Source: Candidatus Manganitrophaceae bacterium (lineage in GTDB: Bacteria; Nitrospirota; Nitrospiria; SBBL01; Manganitrophaceae). From it: 64,000 bases of DNA. Below the pieces are notes generated by a model that was not told the origin of the DNA, did no database searches, and worked only from the letters and a program-made list of their open reading frames with translations. Positions 19,290 to 29,739 of this stretch are shown in pieces. The position numbers were made by a program, and so were the translations under genes. Position 1 is the stretch's first letter. Every line of letters begins with the position of its first letter. The stretch is from NCBI GenBank assembly GCA_016200325.1, contig JACQEZ010000011.1, forward strand, positions 618,869-682,868, in the 5' to 3' direction.

Positions 19290-20231
19290 TTACAGTTGAT
19301 TAATCGCTGATAATTTCCATCGGTTTTCTCCGACCGGTCGGCTAAAGGTCCAGTATTCTTGAAACTTCACCGGGGCGGTCTTGCTCCCCAATACAACCGC
19401 CCCGCTTCGATCATCCGTCGTATAATCTAAGACATTTGCGTCGATTAAAACCGTGATAAAGTCCTGCCCCGACTCCTGCCATGCCTCGGAGATCTCTACC
19501 TTTCTGATCGCGATGTTTTCCAGTCGGTTGACCTGTCCTTCTCTAAACATCTGATCGATCTCGACTTGAAAGGTTTTCCGCATTTCATCGGTTAATAAAT
19601 TGTCAATTAAAGATAAATCCCGATTCATCCAGGCGCTTTGTATTTTGAAAAAGCAATCGAGGATGGTTTCTTTAAAACGGCCTTCCTCGAAGCCGGGATC
19701 CATCTGTCGAATATGGGAGAGACCCCGTGCGATCTCATCGGCCTCCTCCGGCTCGGTTCTGCCGCTGCCCGGAAAGGAGGTCATCGAATCCCTCGCATCA
19801 TTTCCGAGGCCACCCCCATTTGGATAGGAAGAAACGGCGGCCCTTCTCATGGAGACGGCTCTGAAAATGAAATAGCCGATGCCGAGAATAAGGATGATTT
19901 CAAAGAGCCCGATTCCACTTCCGCCAAAGCCATCGCCTCCGAAGCCGAGGCTCCTAAATAAGAGCCCGCCGACCAGTCCGCCGAGCAATCCCGCGCCAAA
20001 GCTCCTCATAAAACCGCCCCCCGGGGATGGCTGAACGGGAGAGGGTGCGGAGGGTTGTCTCGAAGGGCTGGGAGAAGAGGGGCGGCTTGGTTGGGGAATG
20101 CTTCGGGAGCCTCTGCTTCCGGAAGATCTTCCACCGCCCGCCCTTGCAAAGGCTGTTTGTTCAATGAAGCTGACGGATAAAAACAAAACGGCGGCGATCA
20201 GGGTGAGCGCTTTAAAAAATCGTCGGTTCAT
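19290..20231 (-). CDS. Tim44-like domain protein
   Basis: This 313-residue protein has a signal peptide (ending near AFA/RAGG), then a Ser/Pro/Arg-rich low-complexity stretch and a Gly-rich patch (GAGLLGGLVGGLL). A second hydrophobic helix follows (IGLFEIILILGIGYFIF), then a C-terminal Tim44-like domain (DCFFKIQSAWMNRDLSLIDNLLTDEM through EYWTFSRPVGENRWKL). Bacterial members are membrane-bound and of uncertain function. The gene stands alone on the minus strand, and its ATG follows AGAGGA. Confidence 0.85.
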   Translation of the reverse strand: MNRRFFKALTLIAAVLFLSVSFIEQTAFARAGGGRSSGSRGSRSIPQPSRPSSPSPSRQPSAPSPVQPSPGGGFMRSFGAGLLGGLVGGLLFRSLGFGGDGFGGSGIGLFEIILILGIGYFIFRAVSMRRAAVSSYPNGGGLGNDARDSMTSFPGSGRTEPEEADEIARGLSHIRQMDPGFEEGRFKETILDCFFKIQSAWMNRDLSLIDNLLTDEMRKTFQVEIDQMFREGQVNRLENIAIRKVEISEAWQESGQDFITVLIDANVLDYTTDDRSGAVVLGSKTAPVKFQEYWTFSRPVGENRWKLSAINQL

Positions 20232-20572
20232 ACTGGGTCCTCTTTCTGAACGTTCAACTTAGATTGTGAGAAATGACACCAGGACAGGATGCTCGGATTC
20301 CGGTCGGGAGACGAAGATCATTGCGGTTGACGAAGAAGGTTCCTGGCGGGGTTCAAAGATTGTATCTGGTTTTGTAGCAAATGTCTATGTTGAGCGGGAG
20401 GGTCCCAGTACGGCGGCTTCTCGGCACCGAACGACTGAACGCGGGCGCGGAACGGTCGCCGAACATCGGCCGCACCTGATCCGGTCGAGGCCACTCAACG
20501 GGTCGAGAACAAATTCAGAGAATGAATCTGCTCTCATCCCTTCTTCCCGTTTGGAGTTTCAGGCATCGACCT
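20232..20572 (-). other. Intergenic region, nothing recognised
   Basis: These 341 bp lie between the Tim44-like gene start and the histidine-kinase stop. I see no tRNA-like cloverleaf, terminator with U-run, repeat or well-supported promoter in it. It presumably holds the Tim44-like promoter. Confidence 0.4.
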
Positions 20573-23374
20573 TTATTTTTGCAGGCCGGTGATGACGTCA
20601 TGGACGATCTTGCTCAACTGCTCGAGTTGGTACGGTTTGGCGATCACCCCTTTGAAGCCATATTTTGAAAAATCGCTCATAATCGGGTCGTTGGAGTAGC
20701 CGCTGGAGACAATCGCCTTTACCCCGGGATCGATCTCCCGCAACCGCTCGATCGCCTCTTGTCCACCCATTTTCCCGGGAACGGTCAGATCCATAATGAC
20801 CAGATCAAACGGCGCTCCGGCCTCAAGCGCGGTCTGATAGCCTCGGATCGCTTCTATCCCATCCGCGGCATAATCGACGTCATATCCGAGGAGCCGTAAG
20901 AGCTCCCCCGCGACGTCCCGAACAGCCTCTTCATCGTCCATGATCAAGATTTTCCCTCGACCGGGGAGGGGCGCTTCGGGTCGATCCTCCGGCTCGATGT
21001 TGCGGGAGGAGGCCGGAAGGTAGACCGAAAAGGTCGAGCCTTTCCCCAGCTCGGAGTTAACCGCCATATAGCCGTTATGTTTTTTGATAATCGAATAGGA
21101 GGTCGACAATCCCAAACCGCTCCCTTTCTGCTTGGTGGTGAAGTAGGGATCGAAGATCTTCGGAAGAGACTCCTTCGGAATACCGATCCCGGCATCTTGG
21201 ATGGAGATGCGAACATATCTTCCCGGGGGAAGGGGAAGCGGTTTGCCCATCTCTGCGAGGGTGAAATTCTCCGCGTGCACCCGGATCACCCCTCCCCGCG
21301 GCATCGCTTGCTGTGCGTTGATGACCAGGTTGTGAAGGACTTGGCTGATCTGCCCCGGGTCGATCTCCACAGGCCGGAGGTCGTCCGGGATGAAGAATTC
21401 CGTCCCGACATTCGATCCACGCAGCGCGAACCGGATCGATTCGTGCAGCAGTGCTCTGAGCGAGGTTGCTTTTTTGATCGGAGCGCCTCCTTTGGCAAAG
21501 GTGAGGAGCTGTTGAGCGAGATCCCGCGCGCGAAGCGAGGCCGCCTCGGCGTCGCCCAGCCGCTTATAAAGGGGGTGGGTCGGCTCGACCGACATTTTGA
21601 CCAGGGAGAGATTCCCCAGAATGGCGGTGAGGATGTTGTTGAAGTCGTGGGCAATGCCGCCGGCCAGAAGACCGACCGCCTCCATTTTGCTCGTTCGGAG
21701 AAGATCTTCTTCCATCCGTTTTTTCTGCGTGACATCGCGGAAGACGAGCACCACGCCGACGGTATGCCCCTCCCGGTCCTGAATCGGTGCGCTGCTGTCG
21801 GCGACCATCCGCTCGGTTCCATCCCGGGCGATCAGGAGGGTATCCTCGGAGAGTCCGACGGCGGCGCCGGTCCGGAGCGCCTCGGCCGCCGGGTTTTCGA
21901 GCTTCCTTCCGCTCTTCTCGTCTTTGATATGAAAGATCTCTTGAAGCGGCCGGCCGACCGCCTCTTTTTGTGTCCACCCGGTCAGGGTTTCGGCAACCTT
22001 GTTCATCAGTCGGATCCGCTCCTGCACATCGGTCGTGATCACGCCGTCGCCGATCGATCGAAGCGTCACGAGGAGACGCTCCTTCTCCGCCGCAAGGGCC
22101 GCTTCGTCCCGTTTGCGCTCCGTTATATCCATCATGGCGCCGATCATTCGGGCCGGCTGCCCGCGCCCATCGCGAACGATGTAACCGCGATCCAGAAGGG
22201 ATGCATACGACCCATCCCCTCTGCGAAAGCGATACTCCCCCGACCAGGCCTGATCGCCGCGATCGATTGCTCCCTGGACGCTGGCAATGATCCGCTCCCG
22301 GTCTTCCGGATGGATCCGGCTTCGCCACCAATCGATCCGCTCCTCGATTTCATCCGCGTTGTAGCCGAACATCGTCTTGAATCGCTCGTTCCACCAAAGA
22401 CGGTTTGTAAGAAGATCCCAATCCCAGATCGCATCATTGGTGGCGCGGGTGACCCATTGAAACCGCTCCTCGCTTTTCCGGAGCGCCTCCTCCGCCCGCC
22501 TCCGTTCGGTGACATCGTTCGCCAGGACCAGCTTGGCCCGTTTTCCAGCAAAGGGGATGAGGTCAGAGGTGATCTCCACGTCGATGACCGTCCCATCCTT
22601 TTTCCGGTTTCGCCAGAGGCCGGCGCGGCCGACCCGGGTGCTGATCTGCGGAAGATCTTTGATCAGCGCGGGGAGATCTTCGTTGGGGCAGAGCTGTTTG
22701 ATGGTCATCGAGAGGAACTCCTCCCGTTCATAGCCGTAGTGGCGGACGGCCGCTTCGTTGACCGCTAAAAAGACGAGCGTCTCCGGATCAAAGACCCACA
22801 TCGGATGGGGGTTGTTCTCGAACAAGAGGCGGTACTTTTCTTCCGAGGCCCGCAGCCTCTCCTCCGTTTTCCTCCGTTCTGCGAGCTCCCGCTGCCGGTC
22901 GAGGAGGGTCATCGTCTCCTGGGCAATCGTCTCCAACCCATCGAGTTGATTGGAGCTCAGGTGACGGGGTCTGCGGTCCATGACGCAGACCGCTCCCAGT
23001 GCATGGCCCTCTGGAGTTCGAAGCGGCGCGCCGGCATAAAAGCGGATGCGAGGATTGGAGGTTACCCAAGGGTGATCGGCGAACCGGGAGTCGGAGGTGA
23101 CGTCCGAAATGATGAAAAGATCGGACTGCAGGAGGGAATGAGCGCAGAGAGAGAGGTCCCGTGGACTCTCAGAGAATTCAATTCCAAGCCGCGACTTGAA
23201 CCATTGACGCTCTCGGTCGACGAAGGTAATCAGGGCGATCGGCGTTTCGCAAATATTGGAGGCTAACCGCGTGAGGTTATCAAAGAGGTCCTCGGGGGGG
23301 GTATCGAGAATCTGATACTGTTGGAGCACTTCAACTCTTTTGGTTTCATCGGGCGGGCGCGGCGGGCTGATCAT
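20573..23374 (-). CDS. GAF-PAS hybrid sensor histidine kinase with receiver domain
   Basis: This soluble hybrid kinase is about 933 residues long. In order it has a GAF domain (about 15-160), three PAS/PAC modules (about 180-300, 305-430 and 435-560), HisKA with the phospho-accepting His in GIAHDFNNILTAIL, and HATPase_c with N and G boxes (NLVINAQQAM, DAGIGIPKE, GSGLGLSTSY). A C-terminal receiver follows, with Asp in DLVIMDLTVPG. No membrane segment is present, so it should sense a cytoplasmic or redox signal. The receiver may act as output or as a phosphate sink; no cognate regulator is adjacent. The start at 23374 has GGAG upstream and begins with the GAF-linked RVEVLQQYQILDTPPE motif. Confidence 0.9.
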   Translation of the reverse strand: MISPPRPPDETKRVEVLQQYQILDTPPEDLFDNLTRLASNICETPIALITFVDRERQWFKSRLGIEFSESPRDLSLCAHSLLQSDLFIISDVTSDSRFADHPWVTSNPRIRFYAGAPLRTPEGHALGAVCVMDRRPRHLSSNQLDGLETIAQETMTLLDRQRELAERRKTEERLRASEEKYRLLFENNPHPMWVFDPETLVFLAVNEAAVRHYGYEREEFLSMTIKQLCPNEDLPALIKDLPQISTRVGRAGLWRNRKKDGTVIDVEITSDLIPFAGKRAKLVLANDVTERRRAEEALRKSEERFQWVTRATNDAIWDWDLLTNRLWWNERFKTMFGYNADEIEERIDWWRSRIHPEDRERIIASVQGAIDRGDQAWSGEYRFRRGDGSYASLLDRGYIVRDGRGQPARMIGAMMDITERKRDEAALAAEKERLLVTLRSIGDGVITTDVQERIRLMNKVAETLTGWTQKEAVGRPLQEIFHIKDEKSGRKLENPAAEALRTGAAVGLSEDTLLIARDGTERMVADSSAPIQDREGHTVGVVLVFRDVTQKKRMEEDLLRTSKMEAVGLLAGGIAHDFNNILTAILGNLSLVKMSVEPTHPLYKRLGDAEAASLRARDLAQQLLTFAKGGAPIKKATSLRALLHESIRFALRGSNVGTEFFIPDDLRPVEIDPGQISQVLHNLVINAQQAMPRGGVIRVHAENFTLAEMGKPLPLPPGRYVRISIQDAGIGIPKESLPKIFDPYFTTKQKGSGLGLSTSYSIIKKHNGYMAVNSELGKGSTFSVYLPASSRNIEPEDRPEAPLPGRGKILIMDDEEAVRDVAGELLRLLGYDVDYAADGIEAIRGYQTALEAGAPFDLVIMDLTVPGKMGGQEAIERLREIDPGVKAIVSSGYSNDPIMSDFSKYGFKGVIAKPYQLEQLSKIVHDVITGLQK

Positions 23375-23856
23375 GGCATGGCTCCATCCGGAACGGGACT
23401 CCTTGTCCCCGGTTGCTTCCTGCAGAAGAGGAGGTCGATTGCGACGGCGCGGTGAAACGAGAAAACCGACAGGACGGGAGACGCTGCAAAGAGATCGGGG
23501 GGTGAGGGCCGAGCCGGGCCCCAAGAGGCCGGCAAGTCCTTGCAGTGTAAGAGGGGATCGAAATCAAAAACGGAAGGTTTGAAAGAAAGGAGAAGCGCAT
23601 CGGTCGGCCTCCAGATCTAAATCGCTTCCTCTGAACGGTGTAAGGAGCCTGCGGGTCTCAGCCCCCTCTTCAAAAGAAGGCGTCCGGTTCTGCGGATAAG
23701 GAGTGACCGCTCATCCATGCGATCGATCGCGTCTACTGTTAGACGGCTGTCGTTCATGGACATCGGCCATCGGCGGCAAAGATGGGCGTAAATTAACTAT
23801 ATAGAGTTCATCTTAATGAGTCAATCGGTGAACGGTCCGACCCAAAGGAGCCATCG
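23375..23856 (-). other. Long upstream region of the histidine kinase
   Basis: These 482 bp between der and the kinase contain a good minus-strand sigma70 promoter (23796-23824), giving a leader of about 410 bases. An 84-codon minus-strand frame (23346-23600) follows GGAGG but has no recognisable product and low-complexity Pro/Arg/Ser content. No RNA family was recognised. Confidence 0.35.
23796..23824 (-). promoter_or_regulatory. Sigma70 promoter upstream of the histidine kinase
   Basis: Minus strand: -35 TTGACT (23819-23824), 17-bp spacer, -10 TATAGT (23796-23801). Each hexamer matches consensus at five of six positions. Confidence 0.55.
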
Positions 23857-25176
23857 CTATTTTCGTTGCCGGAGCCGGATACGGATCGGCGTTCCGGTGA
23901 AGCCAAAGGCCTCGCGAAGCTGATTTTCGATGTAGCGGAGGTAGTGGTCGGGGACGCCGGTCGGCGCGTTCGCAAAGAGAACGAAGGTCGGCGGCCGGAC
24001 GCCGGCCTGGGTAATGTAGTAGAGCCGGAGCCGTCTCCCTTTATAGATAGGGGGAGGATGGCTCTCGGTGATCTTCTCGAAGAAGCGGTTTAAGTCGCCG
24101 GTGGAAATCCGCTTGGTATATCCCTCATAGGCTTTATCGATGAGGCGGAAAATATGGCCGAGCCCCTCTCCTTTTTGGGCGGAGATATAGGCATATTGCA
24201 GATCATTGATGAAGCGAAACCGGAGGTCGATCTGATTGACAATCCGCGCTTCGGCCGCTTCTCCTTTTTTGGCCAGGTCCCATTTGTTGATTAAGACGGC
24301 CGACCCCTTTCCCTTTTCGATGATCAAGCCGGCGATCTTGGAATCTTGCTCTGTGATCCCCTCGACCCCGTCGATCAGCAGCAGGGCGATGTCGGCGCGC
24401 TCCAGCGCCTCTTTGGTTCGGGCGATGCTGTACTGCTCGACCCCATGCTCGATCTTTCCCCGTTTTCGAATCCCGGCGGTATCGATAAAAAGATAGCGTT
24501 TGTCTCGGTGGACGACCCAAGAGTCGATCGTGTCGCGGGTCGTCCCGGGGACGTCGCTGGTGACCAGCCGTTCTTCTCTCAGCAGAGTATTGATCAGGGT
24601 CGATTTTCCGACATTCGGCCGCCCCAGCACGACGACCTTGGGAAGGTCGACGACTTCCTCCTCCTCTTCCGCCGGCGTCATGTGAGGGTAGACCGCATCA
24701 AGCAGATCGCTGAGGCCCTCGTTGTGCTCGGCCGAGACCGGATGGAGCGGCGCGATTCCGAGTTCGTAAAATTCGGTGAGGCGATCGAGGCCGTGTCCTT
24801 CCGTTTTGTTGATGACGTAGTAGACCGGCTTTCCGCTTCTGCGAAGCAGGTCATGGACCGACTGATCAAGCGGGGTGACCCCTTCGCGCGCATCCATCAA
24901 AAAGAGAAGGAGGTCGGCCTGTTCGATGGCGATCTCCGACTGGCGGCGGACCTCGCTCGCCATCTCTTCTTTCGATTCGGGGATCAGCCCTCCGGTGTCG
25001 ATCAGGGTGAACTGACGATCGCGGTAATGGCAGAGCGCCTCGTTGCGATCGCGCGTGATCCCCGGCAGGTTTTGAACGATCGCCTTGCGCTTTCCGACGA
25101 GCTTGTTGAAGAGGGTCGATTTTCCGACGTTCGGTCGGCCGACGATGGCGACGATCGGACCTTTTAGCGCTCCCAT
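23857..25176 (-). CDS. der: Ribosome biogenesis GTPase Der (EngA)
   Basis: This 439-residue protein has the double GTPase layout unique to Der. Each half carries a Walker A GRPNVGKST (about residues 14 and 183), a DTGG/DTAG G3 motif and an NKTE/NKWD G4 motif, and a C-terminal KH-like domain follows (RLRLYYITQAGVRPPTFVLFAN). Der is needed for 50S subunit maturation. The ATG follows GGGGGAG. Its start overlaps the stop of the upstream hypothetical gene by 13 bp, so the two are translationally linked. Confidence 0.97.
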   Translation of the reverse strand: MGALKGPIVAIVGRPNVGKSTLFNKLVGKRKAIVQNLPGITRDRNEALCHYRDRQFTLIDTGGLIPESKEEMASEVRRQSEIAIEQADLLLFLMDAREGVTPLDQSVHDLLRRSGKPVYYVINKTEGHGLDRLTEFYELGIAPLHPVSAEHNEGLSDLLDAVYPHMTPAEEEEEVVDLPKVVVLGRPNVGKSTLINTLLREERLVTSDVPGTTRDTIDSWVVHRDKRYLFIDTAGIRKRGKIEHGVEQYSIARTKEALERADIALLLIDGVEGITEQDSKIAGLIIEKGKGSAVLINKWDLAKKGEAAEARIVNQIDLRFRFINDLQYAYISAQKGEGLGHIFRLIDKAYEGYTKRISTGDLNRFFEKITESHPPPIYKGRRLRLYYITQAGVRPPTFVLFANAPTGVPDHYLRYIENQLREAFGFTGTPIRIRLRQRK

Positions 25177-25601
25177 GGTCTTTTAATCTCCCCCTCCGCC
25201 GCTTTGTTCCGGGCGACGATCTCACGCCATTTCTCCGCGAGAGATTCGTCCTCGACCTTGAAGTTGTGTGTCGCAACAAAAGTCAGTCCATGATAGAGAT
25301 TGATCTTGTACTTTCCCCGGCCATAGGTTTTTGCCAGATAGGCCATCAGCTGCTCTTTCTCCATCAATTCTTTGAGCTCCGCCGTCGTCCGGCTTTCGAG
25401 ATCGTTGAAAACGACGATCATGCCGACTTTCTCTTCGACCAAGATTTTAATGGAGGCCTCATCGAAGATTTTCTGATATTGCCCCTTCATCTCTCCCAGC
25501 TCCGGCGCCCCATGAGAGGCGGTCCGCCGGATCTTCCGGACATACTCCTTGAACATCTCCCACAGCCAGCCCTTAAATAAATCGTCTTGTGCTTCCATCA
25601 T
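25164..25601 (-). CDS. Conserved-looking hypothetical protein upstream of der
   Basis: This 145-residue soluble, charged protein has no signal peptide. Features seen are an amphipathic N-terminus (LFKGWLWEMFKEYVRKIR), a KILVEEKVGMIVVFNDLESRTTAELKELMEKE segment with strand-helix character, and a YGRGKYKINLYHGLTFVATHNFKVEDESLAEKW C-terminal part. I do not recognise the family. The ATGATG start has GGGAG upstream. Its 3' end overlaps der, and cbbO lies about 100 bp upstream on the same strand, so it may belong to either neighbour. Confidence 0.7.
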   Translation of the reverse strand: MMEAQDDLFKGWLWEMFKEYVRKIRRTASHGAPELGEMKGQYQKIFDEASIKILVEEKVGMIVVFNDLESRTTAELKELMEKEQLMAYLAKTYGRGKYKINLYHGLTFVATHNFKVEDESLAEKWREIVARNKAAEGEIKRPWER

Positions 25602-25702
25602 TTCTCCCCGAAGCGTTTCATTGCGGAATAAGAGAAGAAAGCGATCAGCCGTCAGCTTTTCCCTTTTCTTTCACTCCGCGAAATCCGCATTCCGCAATAT
25701 AA

Positions 25703-28700
25703 TTATGTCGTCAGCCGTTTGTAGATCTGCGGCAGCTTCACCGGGAGGGTCTCGACCGCGTCGATGATCAGGTAGGCGACCTCGCCATACATCCCCTGTA
25801 GGTATTCAGACCCTTCCCGATCGATCGTGATGCAGTAGGAATGGATCCCCCGGCGTTTCGCTTCGCGCAGCGCCATCTTCGTGTCGGCGGTGGCATAGGC
25901 GCCGCTGTAGCCGTCATCGAGCGGCTTGCCGTCGCTGATCAAAACCAGCAGCTTCACCTTCGCCGGCTGGGCCAGCAGCTTTCGTGTGGCGTGCCGGATC
26001 GCCGCGCCGTCGCGATTTTGGGCGGTTCCATTCATCTCTCCGATCCGCCGGTCGATCTCCGTCCCGGTGCGCTCCTCGAACTCTTTCAGCAAGTAGAAAT
26101 CGACCGCCTCTTTCCCGCGGCCCGAAAAAGCATAGAGGGCAAAGCGGTCGCCGACCGCCTCCATTGCCCTCGAGAGAAGGACCAGCGCCTCTTTCTCTAC
26201 ATCCAAGACCCGCTTTCCTGTTTTCCGAGGATTCCCCAAAGGCCGGCTTGAGGGGGAGGCCGGGAGCTGCTGTGAGGTTGAGCCGCTGATGTCGACCAAA
26301 AACGCCACCGCGACACTTCGCTCTTTCTTCTGCCGCGCCTGATAGATCCGATCCGAAGGGGGATATCCGGCCCGCGCTTCGACCCGGCTGTTCAGCAGCG
26401 CGTCGAGATCGAGCTCGTCCCCCTCCCGTTCCCCTTTGATCCGCTTGAGCCCTTCCGGACGAAGGTGTTGAAAGGCGGTCTGAATCGATCCGATCATCCC
26501 GCCGTATTCGGCGAGGATCTCCTCGACGGCGCCGGTCGGTCCCGGCGGCACCGGCCGCTCGATGACCTGACACCAGCCGGATCGGTAATCGTCTTGTGCA
26601 GCATCCCATTCATCGTACCGAAACCGCTTCCCCCCCGGCGTCTCCTCCCTCGGCATTGCGTCAGCGATCATCCGCTCCGCCAACGGATCGAGCCCCCCCG
26701 GCTCTTGGAGCGAGGCACGGGTCACTTCCCCTTTTTGAATCGAGGCCGAGAGGGCGGCCGCCGCAGCTTCGGTGGCAAGATCGATCCCGGCCGCTTTTAG
26801 CTTTTCAATCAGCGCTTCGGCTTGTGCCTCGGTCGCTCGCTTCGCTGCTTCAACCCGTCTGGGATCAAGCGTGCCCCGCACCGACGGGGCCAGCGTTCCA
26901 CCCCCTTCGCCCTCGCCCCGGACCTCTGTTCCTCGCTCTTCAAATTTCTCCATCTCCTTTTCGGGCGCTTCTGGAATCGCCTCCTCGACGTCGAGGAGCA
27001 GATAAACCCCTGCCGCCGCGCGCATCGAGAGGGCGACGGCTGCCGTCGCATCGGGGTTTTGAACCGCGCCGAGGGTCCGGCAGGCATCGAACAGAACCGC
27101 CTGAAGCGGCGCCGGGACCGGCTCCTTGGTCTTTCCCGCGATCGAGATCTGCTGGAGGAGCTCGACGACCGCCCCGCGCGGGGTCAGACCGGTGAGCGGA
27201 GGCCGCCGGTCGAGCTCGCTCTCCCGCATCCGGATCAGGGCCGCTCGCAGCCCCGGGTACTCGAGGCGGAGAAGGTATTCAATCCGTGCTCCCTCGGTGA
27301 TCTCGAAGAGCCGTTCGATCAAGGCCGGCTCCGGGAAGAGGGAGAAGAAGGAGGCGAGGCCGGAGAATCCGCCGCGCCGTTTATATTTGGTTTGAAGCGA
27401 TTCAATTAAATCAGCGATCTCATAGGGCTTCGGCGTTGTGAACGTTCCAAATTCAAGGTGGCCGGCTTGAAAGGCGGTGGCGACCCGGTACCATTCGAAG
27501 TTGAGCTCCTTGGCGGCAAACCGATCGACATGGGCAGGGAGATAAATCGTCGAGCCATCGGTCGTCGGCGAGGCCGCTCCCCCCTTTCTCCCTTTTTCCC
27601 GGTCGATCTGGTCCAGGAGGGTGGTCGGCTGGATGGTGACCGGCCGGCCGGAGAGCGCTTCGGCAAAGCGTTTCAAAAGGCCTGAAACCGACGAGAGCGA
27701 CAGGCCGCTTCCAAACCGGTCGATCACCTCCCGGGCAGTTTTGGACTCGAAGGAGAAAAAGCCATGCGCCTGGCTCGACCCCCGTTTCACGAGTGACAAA
27801 CCCTCTTCCACCCACTCGGGGAAATGGGCGGCGGCGGACCCCATTTCTTTCAAAATCTTGGGGCCATTTAAAAAGAGCGCGGCGGCGAGCTCGCCGTCGA
27901 ACCGGGCCAACAGGAGCGTCCGATCCAACAAAACCCCTTCCAGTCGAAGCGCCTGGAAGGCCGGAAGAATGGCGGCCGCTTCGGAGAAAAGCTTTGCGGC
28001 GAGCTCGGGATGCCGCTCGGCGACTTCCGAGGTCAAATCGAGAAGGCGCTCCCGGTCTGCATTGGAAGGAATCTGTGAGAAGGTCTCCGGGCTGGTCCGG
28101 ATGAATTGCAGCGTGGAGAGGATTTTTCCGGAGGAGAGTTTTCGGCCGATCGTGATCCACTTCGAGAGTAACCCGATCGGCAATAGAAGGAGGAGCGACG
28201 GGCTGATCCGGAAATATTCGACCGCCAGGGTGTAATCCTCTTTCCCCAACGCCACCCCCTGCTCGGCCCAGAAGGTGAGGTCGGCCTCGCTCAAGGCCAC
28301 CTGGGCGAGGAGCGCAGGGGCCTGCTGATAATATTCGAGCGCCAGGTTGTAATCCCGCTCCGCCAGCGAGAGACCCAACTGGATAAAATGTGTCCGAAGG
28401 GTCTTCGATGTCAGCTTAGGGAAAACCGCGGGGGCCAATTTGAAGAATCGAATCCCGGCGGCGGACGACTGCTGCGCGATCTGAATTCCCATTCCCACCC
28501 AGCCGGCGAGCTCTTCCGGATCGATCGACTGCAAGACGGCCGGTGCGGCCCGGAAATATTCCGCAGCGGCTTTCTTGGAGAAGTCGGAAAGGATCAATCC
28601 GATGTCGACCGCCTGCTTCTGCGCGGCCGGAGGGATCGCTGAGAGCCCCTCGATCATCCGGGCGATCTCATCGGCGTCGAGGGCGGTCTCGAAAAGGGTT

Positions 28701-28732
28701 CGAATCGATTCCAACAGGGGAGGGATCTTCAT
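25703..28732 (-). CDS. VWA-domain protein, CbbO/NorD-type activator
   Basis: This 1009-residue partner of a MoxR ATPase has an N-terminal half built of degenerate helical repeats of about 40 residues (recurring YF..AP.LL and W...G..LA patterns, about residues 40-300). A central region of the CbbO/NorD type follows ([30 protein letters not shown]). The C-terminal von Willebrand A domain has the metal-binding DISGS motif and [12 protein letters not shown]. CbbO/NorD proteins work with CbbQ/NorQ to remodel RuBisCO or activate NO reductase and other metalloenzymes. It overlaps the ATPase gene by 4 bp (ATGA). The real target is not in this window. Confidence 0.87.
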   Translation of the reverse strand: MKIPPLLESIRTLFETALDADEIARMIEGLSAIPPAAQKQAVDIGLILSDFSKKAAAEYFRAAPAVLQSIDPEELAGWVGMGIQIAQQSSAAGIRFFKLAPAVFPKLTSKTLRTHFIQLGLSLAERDYNLALEYYQQAPALLAQVALSEADLTFWAEQGVALGKEDYTLAVEYFRISPSLLLLLPIGLLSKWITIGRKLSSGKILSTLQFIRTSPETFSQIPSNADRERLLDLTSEVAERHPELAAKLFSEAAAILPAFQALRLEGVLLDRTLLLARFDGELAAALFLNGPKILKEMGSAAAHFPEWVEEGLSLVKRGSSQAHGFFSFESKTAREVIDRFGSGLSLSSVSGLLKRFAEALSGRPVTIQPTTLLDQIDREKGRKGGAASPTTDGSTIYLPAHVDRFAAKELNFEWYRVATAFQAGHLEFGTFTTPKPYEIADLIESLQTKYKRRGGFSGLASFFSLFPEPALIERLFEITEGARIEYLLRLEYPGLRAALIRMRESELDRRPPLTGLTPRGAVVELLQQISIAGKTKEPVPAPLQAVLFDACRTLGAVQNPDATAAVALSMRAAAGVYLLLDVEEAIPEAPEKEMEKFEERGTEVRGEGEGGGTLAPSVRGTLDPRRVEAAKRATEAQAEALIEKLKAAGIDLATEAAAAALSASIQKGEVTRASLQEPGGLDPLAERMIADAMPREETPGGKRFRYDEWDAAQDDYRSGWCQVIERPVPPGPTGAVEEILAEYGGMIGSIQTAFQHLRPEGLKRIKGEREGDELDLDALLNSRVEARAGYPPSDRIYQARQKKERSVAVAFLVDISGSTSQQLPASPSSRPLGNPRKTGKRVLDVEKEALVLLSRAMEAVGDRFALYAFSGRGKEAVDFYLLKEFEERTGTEIDRRIGEMNGTAQNRDGAAIRHATRKLLAQPAKVKLLVLISDGKPLDDGYSGAYATADTKMALREAKRRGIHSYCITIDREGSEYLQGMYGEVAYLIIDAVETLPVKLPQIYKRLTT

Positions 28733-29559
28733 TCAAAAAAGGTGAAGATGACTTCCATGAGCGTTCGGTGCATCTCGCGGTCGTCGGTCATTGCGTCGGC
28801 GATCGCCGCCTCGCAGGCGCGGCGCGGCGGGATTCCTTTTCCGATCAATTGGCCGGCATAGATCAACAGCCGGGTGCTGACCCCTTCTTCGAGCCCGTGG
28901 TTCTTCAGGTTGCGGACCTTCTCGCCGACGCCGACCAGCTGCCGGGCGGTCTCCTCGGAGACGCCGGCTTCCCGGGCGACGATCTGCATCTCGGCAACGC
29001 GGGGAGGATAGTGAAAGTCGAGCGCGATGAAGCGCTGACGGGTGCTCTGTTTGAGGTCCTTCAAAACGCTCTGATAGCCGGGGTTGTAGGAGATCACCAG
29101 CATGAAGTCATCCGAGGCGGCGACGATCTCCCCCTTCTTTTCGATCGGCAAGATCCGGCGGTCGTCGGTAAGCGGGTGGATCACCACGGTCGTGTCTTTG
29201 CGCGCTTCGACGACCTCGTCGAGGTAGCAGATCGCCCCATGCTTGACCGCGAGTGCGAGCGGTCCGTCCGCCCAGACGGTCTCGTCCCCTTGCAGCAGGA
29301 AGCGTCCGACCAGATCCGAGGCGGTCAGGTCTTCGTGACAGGCGACGGTAATCAGCGGCCGCTTGAGATGGTAGGCCATGTAGGCGACAAATCGGCTTTT
29401 ACCGCAGCCGGTGGGACCTTTGATTAAGACCGGCCGTTTCGACGCATGGGCGGCTTTAAAGAGCGCCACTTCTTCGCCGACCGGCTGGTAATACGGCTCT
29501 TTGTTCAGGTAAAACGGTTCCATCATCGACGGGTGCTGCATGAGACCTCCTGTGCTCAA
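28729..29559 (-). CDS. MoxR-type AAA+ ATPase, CbbQ/NirQ/NorQ family
   Basis: This 276-residue AAA+ protein has Walker [10 protein letters not shown] and Walker [11 protein letters not shown]. It also has the [22 protein letters not shown] segment typical of CbbQ/NorQ, and [18 protein letters not shown] near the C-terminus. It forms the ATP-driven hexamer that acts with the VWA protein encoded directly downstream. It starts with ATG behind AGGAGG and has its own sigma70 promoter. No cbbL, cbbM, norB or norC gene occurs here, so CbbQ and NorQ naming is left open. Confidence 0.9.
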   Translation of the reverse strand: MSTGGLMQHPSMMEPFYLNKEPYYQPVGEEVALFKAAHASKRPVLIKGPTGCGKSRFVAYMAYHLKRPLITVACHEDLTASDLVGRFLLQGDETVWADGPLALAVKHGAICYLDEVVEARKDTTVVIHPLTDDRRILPIEKKGEIVAASDDFMLVISYNPGYQSVLKDLKQSTRQRFIALDFHYPPRVAEMQIVAREAGVSEETARQLVGVGEKVRNLKNHGLEEGVSTRLLIYAGQLIGKGIPPRRACEAAIADAMTDDREMHRTLMEVIFTFFE

Positions 29560-29570
29560 ATCGTGGGGGG

Positions 29571-29599
29571 ATTATAACCTTTCCGGTTTGATAAAACAA
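29571..29599 (-). promoter_or_regulatory. Sigma70 promoter for the MoxR/VWA pair
   Basis: Minus strand: perfect -10 TATAAT (29571-29576), 17-bp spacer, weak -35 TTGTTT (29594-29599). It is 12 bp upstream of the ATPase ATG, so the untranslated leader is very short. Confidence 0.6.
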
Positions 29600-29739
29600 T
29601 CGTTTACCCCCTCTTCAAGGTCCTGTCATTCTGTAATTAAATTCTTTTGAATTGTCAGAAGTTCCTATAAGAGTTCAATTCGTTCTTCCCAAATATTTAT
29701 CGAGAATCCAGAATGCGTGAAAATCGGTTCTTATAGATT

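Noticed and set aside
20266..20592. Plus-strand frame of 108 codons in the gap after the Tim44-like gene
   Set aside because: No family resemblance or ribosome-binding site, and it runs into the end of the kinase gene.
21077..22768. Plus-strand frame of 563 codons opposite the hybrid histidine kinase
   Set aside because: It is a shadow of the GC-rich kinase gene, with no start signal and no domain.
23346..23600. 84-codon minus-strand frame upstream of the histidine kinase, with GGAGG before its ATG
   Set aside because: It has Pro/Arg/Ser-rich low complexity and no recognisable fold, and it overlaps the kinase start. Kept only as a comment on the intergenic region.
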